Of a stretch of DNA of 64,000 nucleotides, positions 1-10,900 are shown piece after piece (position 1 is the stretch's first letter; each line of letters starts with the position of its first letter). The DNA lies in NCBI GenBank assembly GCA_018350325.1, contig JAEVLN010000015.1, positions 2,315,289 to 2,379,288 on the forward strand, read 5' to 3'. A program made the position numbers and the translations under genes. Below the pieces are notes generated by a model. That model saw only the letters and a program-made list of their open reading frames with translations. It was not told the origin of the DNA and ran no database searches. The DNA is from Globodera rostochiensis (Eukaryota > Nematoda > Chromadorea > Rhabditida > Heteroderidae).

Positions 1-126
1 ATTCATTAATAACTATCGTGATCAGCGCTAGTTCTCAGAATTTTACCAAACCCTCAAACTTTTTTTGTGGGACCTGTAAACCCTAGACCCGGGTACGGGA
101 CCAGCCCAAGCTCTAATTTTACTCAC

Positions 127-516
127 AATCGAAGCTCCGGCCGCCAGCAATATTTTGTCGCCTCCCGGATGAAGTGCAATAAAGTCCGTTATGTCGTAAA
201 CGCCCTATGACAATTATATTAGGTACAAAAATGCGCATTTCTTTAGTTGTAAATGGTTGATGACCTGCTTAAACGTGACCCAAATTCTTTCAGCATCTTT
301 CCCATGGCGTCTCACTTCTTCCAGACTGAAAGTGGGCAAATCTGCCCTTACTGGCAGGGCCATAAAATTGTGCGATGATGCCGCCAGAGGTTGTTCCTTT
401 AGATGGCATATTCTAAGCAGTGGAAAATTCGGTTGAAAATCGCCTCTTTTGAATTGGTGGAACGCAAATCCCAATGAACCGCCAGCTATTGCCATATAAA
501 CAAATCGCTTCACCAC
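127..516 (-). CDS. suox-1: Sulfite oxidase, 5' exons (partial, runs off the window)
   Basis: Two exons are clear: 516-265 and 204-127, joined by a 60-nt GT-AG intron, with a further donor at 126. Sulfite oxidase oxidises sulfite to sulfate in the mitochondrial intermembrane space. Visible is the start of the cytochrome b5-like haem domain (LPTFSLEEVRRHG, then GVYDITDFIALHPGG), whose HPGG motif carries a haem-ligating His. Before it is a short hydrophobic segment (VYMAIAGGSLGFAF), as expected for the N-terminal targeting region. The molybdopterin domain lies beyond base 1. The true start is not fixed: the first in-frame ATG of the exon is at 495, but the frame is open back to a possible acceptor near 570, and a mitochondrial-presequence-like stretch beginning with an ATG at about 674 may be exon 1. 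The family call is secure; the 5' end is not. Confidence 0.85.
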
Positions 517-809
517 TGCATTTGTCCATCGAGTCTCTATGAATAAAAATTCTTTCTTCTTTTGTTCTGAAAAAAATAATACCTAACACTTTGGTGTATC
601 CATAAGATGAGATATTTTTTGAGGTAGCTAAACGAAGAATTCTTAAAAGTTCAGAATGTTTCGTGAAATATTTCATATTTGGGCATTCTCTAAATTATGT
701 ATGAATTAAAACAAAAATTTTGCAAAATTATAAAGTCGGTGTAGAGACGATTCAGGAACAGACGTTTCGGCCCCAAAGACAATTTGGCACTTTTAATGTC
801 GGTGGCAAG

Positions 810-1067
810 TAGAGCCCGGTGATTTCACGTCTTGCGGGAATAGTATCGTCTCTTCAAAGCCGCTACGTTGAAGGCGCTCTCTCGCCGGGTAGAGACTAGT
901 GATAAGAAATGATAAGAAATCGAAGACCAGAGAACGATATCGCATCCCAGTGTAGTGATTTTTTCCATTTCTTATCACTAGTCTCTACCCGGCGAGAGAG
1001 CGCCTTCAACGTAGCGGCTCTGAAGAGACGATACTATTCCCGCAAGACGTGAAATCACCGGGCTCTA
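810..1067. mobile_element. Near-palindromic foldback MITE, hAT-like
   Basis: Two 102-bp arms (810-911 and 966-1067) are inverted copies differing at about one position and separated by a 54-bp spacer. The ends read TAGAGCCCGG...CCGGGCTCTA. The element is flanked by an 8-bp direct repeat GTGGCAAG (802-809 and 1068-1075), the target-site size of hAT transposons. There is no coding capacity, so this is a non-autonomous element. The high arm identity points to recent insertion or gene conversion. It lies in the spacer between the sulfite oxidase and enoyl-CoA hydratase genes. Confidence 0.85.
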
Positions 1068-1430
1068 GTGGCAAGTCTCAAATATTTGACTAATAAATCA
1101 TAAAAAATTCGAATATCTTGGAGGGGATTTGAACCTTGGTCGTTAGTTTAAATTTCAAAATAATCTAAATTTTGGCATTTCGCCTAATTTTGTCTGCTGT
1201 TTGGAGTTGACCCATATTTAGTGCTTTGGTAATGAATGTGGCGTGACATTACTGAAAATGAGATCATTAGATCAATATATTGATAACAATTGATAACAAA
1301 TTCCCAATCATTAACGGAAATGATCATTTTACTTTTATGTGTGTTAGTGAATTAGATTAATGATCGCGTGATTGAGTATTAATTTCAGACTAATATCCAT
1401 TTTTCCTTTCCTACAAGTCATCTTTCATCA

Positions 1431-3682
1431 ATGTTCATCAAATTGCTGCCATTTTTATCCCTAAAAATAAGACAACCAATGGCCGTGGTGGCCTCACGCA
1501 CTCTTATACAACAAGCTAGGAAATTGTCAACACCTGGTAAGTTATTGAAATTTTTGCAATTATTAAAATTTATTTATAATACACGTCTAAATTTTTCGGA
1601 GAATTATTCTTTATTAAATAGTGTGGAACTGTTAGTAAAATCTTAATAAAATAGATTGCAGTTCATGCTATTAGCAATCTATTTGAGTTTACTGCAAAGT
1701 AATCACGCGATTTTGTCTGCTCGTTTGCTAGTTACTGATAACATTCGACGGTTCGTCCTTTTTCTCTGTCTATTCCCTAATCTATACGCTTCCCCCTCAT
1801 TTACTCCGTTTCCTCAATGTCACATTCCGCCCTAACTAACAAAATAACACATAAAACTTCGAGCCTATTGGATGAATTCAAAAAGATTCAAATCGACGAA
1901 ATTTCTAATGAGAGAGAAGCGACTAATTTGGCGCTTTTGAAGCAAAGGCAAAGAACGCGAAGTTTTTTGGGTATTTAGTTTAAACTTAATCGCGTGATGA
2001 ATTTGATGACATGCGCAGTGTTTAAATGATTTGGTGCTCAAAGTTTTTATTTCATTTCTTTGAAATGTTTCATTAATTATTTTTGTAAAGACGAACATAA
2101 AGTAACTCTAAAGATAGGACTAGCCTTGTGAGTTAAATGCCAGGGTTGGGTTTGCGAATTCCAAATGAGTGCGTTTTTGGCAGTTATGGCCAATTATGAG
2201 ATGATCAAAGTGGAAAGAGTCGGTGCCAACGACGTCGTCGCCCTCATTACGTTAAACCGTCCGAAGGCTCTCAACGCGTTGTGCACTCAACTAATGGACG
2301 AGGTGGCCATTAAAATCATATAATTTGTGATAAAAATGTTATTGCAATTATATTTTCTAAAAATGAGGGGGGCGACAACAACACTATTTTTTACCCTATT
2401 TCTTAGCTTGCTGATTCCATCGTGAGTTTGGACAACGACGCGGGCGTTCATGCCATTGTGATCACCGGAAGTGAGAAAGCATTTGCAGGTGCATTTCCGC
2501 TGTTTTCACTGTATTTCCGTCGCATTTTCAGCCGGGGCGGATATTAAAGAAATGGTACCGAAGAAATTCGCGGAGGTATTCGGCGGAGGTTTTTTGGAAA
2601 ATTGGTCCCAAGTCGCAACTGTGCGGAAGCCGACTATTGCGGCAGTGAATGGACACGCGCTTGGGGGAGGTTGTGAGGTGATTTGGGGGGGGGGGTTGAC
2701 GATTTGTCCGGGCAAAGTTTTCTTAACTTTCAGTTGGCAATGATGTGCGATATTATTTACGCCGGCGAAAAGGCCATGTTCGGACAGCCAGAGATCAAAA
2801 TTGGGACAATTCCGGGTCAGCCAGCGGCTTAAACATTCATTTTTTTGAAAGACATTTCGTTCAGGAGCCGGCGGAACTCAACGTCTTACAAGGCCGCTTT
2901 AGTGTTAAATCGTGTCGCATTACTTTTGGGGTTTAGAGTTGTCGGAAAATCGCTCGCCATGAAAATGTGTTTGACTGGGGAACCGATCAATGCGAGCAAA
3001 GCACTCCAGAGTGGCCTTGTCGCCGAAGTATTAACTCCATAAGCGCTGCTTTTTTTATATATTTGTGCAGGTTTTTCCGCCTGATCAGCTCGTGTCCGAA
3101 GCGATTAAATTGGGCGAGAAAATAGCAGCAAATTCATCTTTGATGGTTGGAATGGCCAAACAATCGGTGAATCGCGCGTATGAAACGACGCTCCAAGAAG
3201 GTTTGTTGACTTTTTGCCCGATTTGGTCGAACTCATCCAAATGGAAGACCTCGATTCATTAAGCTATGTAATGTACAAAAAAGTGAATATCCAAAAAGTG
3301 ACATTTTGGGGAGGCGGGTTGGGTTTTATGGTTCCAACTTTTTTGTGATTTGTTCAATTAATTAGCTTCTGTCGGGTGATAGCTTCTGAATCCTAGCTTG
3401 CAGTTGGTATATCTTCTCGACCAAAACGGCTTGGAAAATATACTAATTTTTAACAAATTGACGATTCGACCTTCGGAAGCGAAACTTTCGGGGAAAAGTA
3501 CAATTCGCTTTTACAGGCCTTTTGTTTGAACGTCGACTCTTTCACGCTTCATTCGCGACGGTAAATAAAACATGAAAAATCGTTGAACATCAAAATATTT
3601 TGCTGTTAATCTGAAGAATGACCGCAAGGAGGGCATGGAAGCATTCCAAGAGAAGCGAAAGCCGACTTGGCAGAATTCGTAA
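1431..3682 (+). CDS. ech-6: Mitochondrial short-chain enoyl-CoA hydratase (ECHS1 type)
   Basis: Ten exons: 1431-1536, 2184-2302, 2407-2488, 2532-2677, 2734-2815, 2865-2892, 2937-3027, 3071-3200, 3517-3560, 3617-3682. The protein hydrates 2-trans-enoyl-CoA in mitochondrial beta-oxidation and valine catabolism. The N-terminus is basic and hydroxylated, as in a mitochondrial presequence; a second ATG at 1473 is an alternative start. Crotonase signatures are in order: [25 protein letters not shown] (oxyanion hole), [30 protein letters not shown], and a C-terminal [12 protein letters not shown]. All junctions keep frame. Intron 2893-2936 must begin with GC rather than GT to restore the conserved [13 protein letters not shown] stretch. 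The intron after exon 4 carries a G-run just after its donor. Confidence 0.93.
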
Positions 3683-4964
3683 GGCGTGCCGTGGACTAAC
3701 GCTGCAGCTGCAGTACTGTGAAAAATTTTGCCTTAATGTGCCTGTTTCAGTGCCACAATTTTATTCCGAAATATTATGGAATTGTATTGTTTTTAATTTA
3801 TTATACTTTGAATAAAAAAATACCCTAAAGTGCAGTTTTTTCCGCCAAAACAAAGAAGGCGATATTAAACTCCTCATTTCTCCCGCTGACATGGGCGAGG
3901 TTGTTTTCATCAAGCCGGCTACGTTTGTGGGAGAGGAAGAGTCGAAAACGCCTCGGGGGTTGTCTATATGAGACTGGTCCCGGGGGAGCTTTTCCCCTCT
4001 GGTGGTTGGCGTTGGTTGGTGGTGGAGGCGGGAAAAGAGACATCCATCCGTGCCGTTGTCCAATCTTTGCCTGTTCGCATAAAGGCTAAGCATTGGGCCG
4101 ACAAAAGTCCTATCCCCCGGGGGGGGGGGGGAAATGGATTTACGGATGAATCCGGCACTAATTGCACGCCTTATTCATTGCATAATGATGCATAATTTTT
4201 TCGCTTATTTTTGCTGCACCTCCTAAGAATGCTTTCGCTGTTTTGGTGGATGGGCCCAATGATCTTTTAGGCTATTCCCCCCGAGGGGTTTTTGTCGTAA
4301 CATTTCACCCATTACTCATTCACTAAACGCTCACAAATCAGCATCATCTGACAGACAACGCGACCCGAAATAATTGCTTTCTTTTCATTTTAGGGTAATT
4401 GGGGGGGGGGGGGAATTCCCCACAATTCGTCGACATAAAAACAATAAAATCATTAGGCCGTTTAACTTACAAAAATGAGAAGGAATTCGAAAGTAAAAAA
4501 TGATGTCATCGATGCCAATGTCCGCCCTTTCCCCTCGTCTCAATTTCGGCACCGATTTGCCCCTCCAATTCTTCGAGTCTTTCCCGACCATTGGTATTTA
4601 TTTTTGTTCCCATATAAAGTTGTGGAAATTGGCCCTTCTCAACCTCTTCGTGCCCTGAGAATGCCTCTCACCAGACGATGGCCCTCGAAGGGCTCTTTCA
4701 GCCGCCGAAAGCTCATCTTGCCCCCCCCGGAGTTTCCCCCCCCCCCCCCCCAGTGCCACCCTCATACCGAAATTCAATATTTTGCCAACAAATTACCTTT
4801 TAGGCCCTACGCAATTTGACAAATGACGACGAATGGATAAGCAAAACGCAAAGAGTTTCGGAAAGCGTCGTTTTTAGACTGGAGTTTTAGATCAAATGCA
4901 CCAATTAAGTGCCGTTTTCGCGACTTTCCTTCCCCTTCCCAACTTTGCAAGTATTTCCAAGTGA
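3683..4964. other. Intergenic spacer, no gene recognised
   Basis: The 1.28 kb between the enoyl-CoA hydratase stop and the receptor start holds several poly-G and poly-C runs (for example around 4119, 4401 and 4738) and short open frames on both strands with no family resemblance and no convincing splice structure. It presumably includes the 3' end of the upstream gene and the promoter of the receptor. Confidence 0.6.
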
Positions 4965-7900
4965 ATGCCTTTCCGAACATTTGCCATCGCCGGCAATTCG
5001 ATTGCTTTGGCCTTTGCTGCGGTGACTCTCCTCCTGTCCTTGACATTAAGCCTTTGCCTTTCGCATATTGTCGAGGACCGAACGACGACGACGACGACGA
5101 CGACACCGGTGCGATTTGTTCGGATGAGAAAGAACGCGGCGTTTGGGACGACGGGAAAAGCGCCCGGCTCTCTGTTGGCCGTTCCGTCGCCTTCCCAACC
5201 GACGAAAGGTGCCGAAACGTCTCCGTCCCCTTCTGAGTGCATGCCGGATGCTGAGGCGAGAAGGGCATCTGAGTGCATGCCGGATGCTGAGGCGAGAAGG
5301 GCATCTGAGTGCATGCCGGGTGCTGAGGCGAGGAGGGCATCTAAGTGCATGCCGGGTGCTGAGGCGAGGAGGGCATCTGAGTGCATGCCGGGTGCTGAGG
5401 CGAGAAGGGCATCTGAGTGCATGCCGGGTGCTGAGGTGAGGAGGGCATCTGAGTGCATGCCGGGTGCTGAGGCGAGGAGGGCATCTAAGTGCATGCCGGG
5501 TGCTGAGGCGAGGAGGGCATCCCACAGAAAGAAGCGCTTTTATTACGAGTTGTTGATGGATGAGGAGGAGGGGGAATTGGTCGGTCGTTTGAGGAGGAGA
5601 CGCAAAGCACCGGCGGCTCAGCCCGACTTTGTTCTTACAGAAAGTTTTCGGTTTGTGGGACCATTTTTGCTTTCGTCGGCCATTCAATTGCTTACTACCG
5701 TAACCAATACCATTTCCGTCAAATGCCATAAAGTTTGGTGGCCTTTTGAATTGCCCGGCGGTCTCTTTTTGTTGTCAATGCGTTTACAGTTCACTGAGAC
5801 GCAAAGAGCTTCCGGTGACGTACCGACTGCACGACGACCTTTTGCGCTATTACCGCAAGGGCACACGTCCGGTTACCCACCCCGGCAAAATCATCTCCGT
5901 CTCCATGAGCGGTTAGTTGGTCAATAATTGTTGCTGAATGCCGCCCCCTTCAAAATTAGTGTTCCTCTACCAAATCATCAAATTGGACGCGGTCAAGAAC
6001 ACCATCTCATTGTCGGGCAGTTTCGAACTGGTCGGTTTTCAATTCAAGACGCGGTTTTGAGTTTTAATTTTGAAAAAAGTCTTTCGAATTAGTAAAATGA
6101 ATGGCTGGAACATTCTCAAGACGTATATTTGTTTGGATGCCTTCACAAAAGCAAATAGTCGTGAGTCCGTCGGAACCTTTTGGACACGCGTTTCTGTGTC
6201 CCGGGCTGTCCCCGCAGGGCATAATCCAACCGTTCCTCGAGGGTATCTTTGTCCAAAGCGCGAAACGAACGTTGGACCTTTAAGGGAATGAAATTTGGTT
6301 CCTTGCGCGAAATTAATTAACCGTCTCTAAGTGAATTCGGTCCCCCATTTGGTCGAATGTCCGCGGCTGACAATCGCGATGCCATCGTGTGGTCAGAAAC
6401 AGAACGCCCTGCCCAACCAATTCGCCCTCCTCAATGGTCATGACCCCTGGGGGGTGGGGGGTGGTTGAGAGTCTCCGCTTAAAGTATTATGCCCACCCGT
6501 GTTGCTGACCAACGCCATTGCCACCATGTCCCGTCCGTGCGGCGTTCTGCCCTCTTCCTCCACAAATCCCGTGTCTTCGTGCGCGGGTTTTACTGTCAGA
6601 AAGCCGACTTCGTTGTGTTCGTCCAACCCGTCCAAAGTGCGGGCTCTGACGCTTTAATTTTGGGGTTCGATCGATCAAAGACAAAAGTTGGGTTGGGTCA
6701 CCTAATGTTCAGAGGCGGTCGGTCGAAGGCGGGCACATCGGACAATTGAACGTCCAAAATCTGATCATTTCGTCCTCATGGCGTTACTTTCTTTCTTCTC
6801 ACCTCCACGTAAGGTCCGCTCGACATCGGTGCCGGAAACCGATCGGAGTGCCGGCCGACCGTTTGCGTCTTCCATCGCCCGACCAGCCAGGAAAGGGACT
6901 CCAGCATCGGAGGAAACGGAATTGGAAGGCCTTCAAATTGGGACAGACATTTTTTGGATGGACTCGCGCAGTTAATTGGTACTCTTTTGTCCCGGCGCTC
7001 TTCGACAGACTCCGCATGTGAGCGGGCAATTGTCCATGAAGAAAGAGGAGAAGGGACGCGTCCACAGACAACGCCCCTCCTGGAGCCATCGGTCGCAAGA
7101 ATTGTAAAGTCCTTTGGGGGGGGGGGTGGGGTCAGAACGACGCCGGGGGGGGGGGGAGGGGGTCAAACGATGCCGGGGGGGAGGGGGTCAGGGGTCAGAA
7201 CGACGCCGGGGGGGGGGAGGGAGTCATACGACGCCGGGGAGGGGGTCAAAACGCTGCCGGGGAGGGGGTCAAAACGCTGCCGGGGGGGGGTCAAAACGCT
7301 GCCGAGGGGGGGGGGGGGGGGGAGGGGTCAGAACGACGCCGGAGGGGGGGGGGGGAGGGAGTCAGTACGACGCCGGGGGGAGGGGGTCAGAACAACGCCG
7401 GGGGAGGGGGTCAAAACGATGCCGGGGGGAGGGGGTCAAAACGATGCCGGGGGGGGGGGGGGGGGGGTCAGGGGTCAGAACGACGCCGGGGGGGGGGGGA
7501 GGGGGTCAAAACGCTGCCAGGTGGGGAGGGGTCAGAACGACTCGCTGGGGGGGGGGGGAGGGGTCAGAACGACTCGCTGGGGGGGGGGGGGGTCAGAACG
7601 ACGCCGGGGGGGGGGGGTGGACGGAACAGTGCAAACCTGGCAAGACCCTGAGGGGTTCCAAAATGTAAATGTGTGGGAATCACTCAACTCACGCCGGCAT
7701 CCCGCGCCCATCCATCCGGCCGCGCATTGACATCGCGCGCCGTGCGGAAATGGAACGCATTTTCCCGACGGGCCACAACTTCCGGACTCGCACAAATCGA
7801 TCCCTTCAGGGCAAATTCCAATTAAAATATGCCAACAAAAATGAACTTGTCTTGGAGTGGAGAAAACGAATGGCCAGAACTTTTGTCGGGACGGTGAAAA

Positions 7901-10900
7901 GTATTAGCAGCAGTCGAAGCAGAGAATGCGGAGACATTTTGTGGGCAATTGGAAAATTGGGCCTTCCGCCGATGGGCAAAACTAAAAATTCTATCGCTTG
8001 GGGGGAGGGGGGGAAACCTCGCAGTAATCGACGACGCTTTTTGTCCCTTCGTTTTGATCATTTAGATCAAATTTGGAGGCAACAAAAGGTAATAATTGGC
8101 TCCAATTACTTTAATTAATTGCGTCTGCGGGGGGCGAAGGGTTGCGAAAAACAAAAATTGTATTTTTAGTCAAAAAAGTCCGATAATTATTTCTTAAATA
8201 ATAATTGTTAGGGTTCGGTCCCGTCAACCGAAAAGAACAAATTGGGGCTTAACCCCCAAAGTTTAGTATTGGCAAGACGAATTTCTCCAGTGGGACCCGG
8301 ACACTTATGACGGCGCCACCGAAATCTTTTTGGGTATGTTTTTTTTGTTGGGATTTTGTTCTGATGATCTCTGGACTGTTAAGCTTCAACTGACATTTGG
8401 ATCCCCGAATTCTCTCTTTATTATTCCGTCAACTTCAACGACGCCGTCAAATTGCAGTCCAACAACGACGTTCGTGTCAATTACACCGGTGAGCATCGAC
8501 AGAATGGGCGGCTGGGACTGAACAAAAGCATTTGAACTCCCCCAACTTCCCCAACTCCCCCAATTGTCAGGCCATGTGCGCTATTGGATCCCGTTCAGGT
8601 TGGAAGTTCAAATATAATCTAAACATCGGCTGCTTTCAGCACGGAGTCGCTGTGCAGTTCGGTCGGTCTTTTTGCAGTCCAATGAATCAGAAATTTCCGA
8701 ATTTCTTCAAAAAGTGAAACCTTTCGCCGGCTCAGGTCGACGTGAAGTTCTTCCCCTTCGACATGTGAGTCGTTGACACAAAATGACGTGAATGGCACAA
8801 ATGAAATAATCTCTGATCACTCAAATGGAATCGGCAAAATTCTTTTGTTCCCCTCCCATTCAGCCAACGCTGCACTCTGTTACTCGGTTCCTGGGCACAT
8901 TCCAACGATTCTATCAAGTACTCGCTGTACTCCAAGAACCTGTCCCTGATCGACTTTTACGACAACCAAGAATGGCAATTGGACTTGGTTAAGCAATCGA
9001 CCCAATAGGCTAAATGCTTTGTTTCAAGGCCCAGAGTCACATAACTTCGGACGGCTTTCTTTACGACTATTTGGACCCGCCGCTATTTTGGGAGATGATC
9101 GTAATTGACCTTGTGGTGGCACGCCAAAGCTTCTATTACGTAAGATTGTCTAGTCGTACAAATGTGCAAAAGCATCCGTTTGAAGGTGTTCAACCTGGTC
9201 ATTCCCAGTGCCATCATAAGTCGGCACAATTCCCCCGCCCATTACGTCACTTTGGCCCCATTTTAGCGCTAGTCGCCGTCATCGGCTTTCACACGCCGAG
9301 TACCAGCGGGAAGATGCGGTGAGTGCGAATTAATTAGCGACAAAAGCGCAAACGGAAACATTCAGAGACGCCAAATTCCAACTGGGCATAATGACGTTGA
9401 TGAGGTCTAATTACCTAAGTTCATTTGGATGCATTAGGCCTATCACATTTTAGAAGGAATTATCGGATAAAATATTGTACATATTTTGGTTTCTGATTCA
9501 AATTGTTGACGGCAACAATCTCCGTCCCAATGTTCAGCATGTCCATGATTCTGCTTGCCATTGTTGAAGACATGCCGAAGTTCAGCATCTCCAGCAGTCG
9601 CAAGGGTCGCGGCTCCTTCTCCGGCATTCCCCTGATAGGTCAATCCCCCCCGCCCCCTCAAAATCGGCTTTTGCCCATAGGCCTGTACTACTTCATGTTG
9701 TTGGCCATCGTCGGCATGTCCACCGTGACAACGTGACAATTTAAATTCAATCTTTTATCCGATCACCCGCCGATCTTTTTCAGTTCGGTACGTTGGGGAT
9801 TTGCGCTTCTCGGCACTTTCCCCGTCAGATGTTTGTGTACGTGGAGCGCAATGTGCGCATTCATCATCACATCCCGTTTTACTTGCGCTGGCTGATTGCC
9901 ATTGAACAGCGCAAGCGGAGGATAGGGTTGGAGGGGCACAAAAGCATAAAGGGGGGGGGTCAATTGCATTCATTGCCCAATTGCTTTAGCTTCAGGTACA
10001 GCTTCCGCTTCTCGAAAACCAAACGCGCCAGGGCAGCGCCGCAACAGCAGCAGCACAACGCTTCCGGGGATGGGGCGGGCGAAATGGTCAGTGAATGGCC
10101 CCAATTTGTTTTCAAAACGCGAACTTTCTGAATGTTACTGCTGTAATTGCATAGGACACTTTGTTGTCGTCACCGCCGGCGCCGGGCGGACGAAACGGCA
10201 ACAGAATGGGAATGTGCGGGCACCTCAACGGATTTGCGGGCATTGGCGGTTCGGACAGCAATTTGTTCGGCTCCTCCTCCCCGACGCTATCCGAACAGCA
10301 GCAGAAGGGAGGCGCCCAACGAGCGGCCAGGAGTCTGTTGAGGCTGATAGCTCATAATGGCAGAGGCCGGTCGAGCGGAAGCGATAGCCGATCACTGATC
10401 AGGGGGAAAGCCCCTCGGGAGCAGAAAGAGGTCGACGGGCGGGTGAATGAGTCGCTTTAGAGGGGGGGGGGGGCTTTTGGGGGAGGGGAAACTTTGGGGG
10501 GGGGGAGGGGCTTTTGGGGAGGGGGACTTTGGGAGGGGAGGGCCTCTCATCCCAAAAGCCATGAACTGGCACTGATTTCAGAGTTCGGCGGATCGGCCCT
10601 TTCCGCTTCCATCGCCGTTACTTCGGAAGCGGCACAGTCTGCTTTACCAAGAGAACTTGCTCTTCTACCAGTGCTTCCAACAACTAATTGAGGAGATAAC
10701 CTTCGGCTTGGGTCGCATGGAGAGGACTGTTCAAAGCATTCGGTTGGAGTTTTTCTCTAATCATTCCCAACAATAAACTCAAAAACCCCTTAATCTGAGC
10801 ACAGCCAGGACATGGCGTCGATGGTGCCCCAGAATGACATGGAAAGTGACTGGCAGAAGGCTATCCGACGTTTGGAGCTGCTTTCGTTGGTGTTCTACGT

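Noticed and set aside
6954..7730. Long plus-strand Gly/Arg-rich open frames (258 and 184 codons)
   Set aside because: They are produced by a G-rich tandem repeat without stops, which is the intron of the antisense EGF-ShK gene; no family match and no conserved composition.
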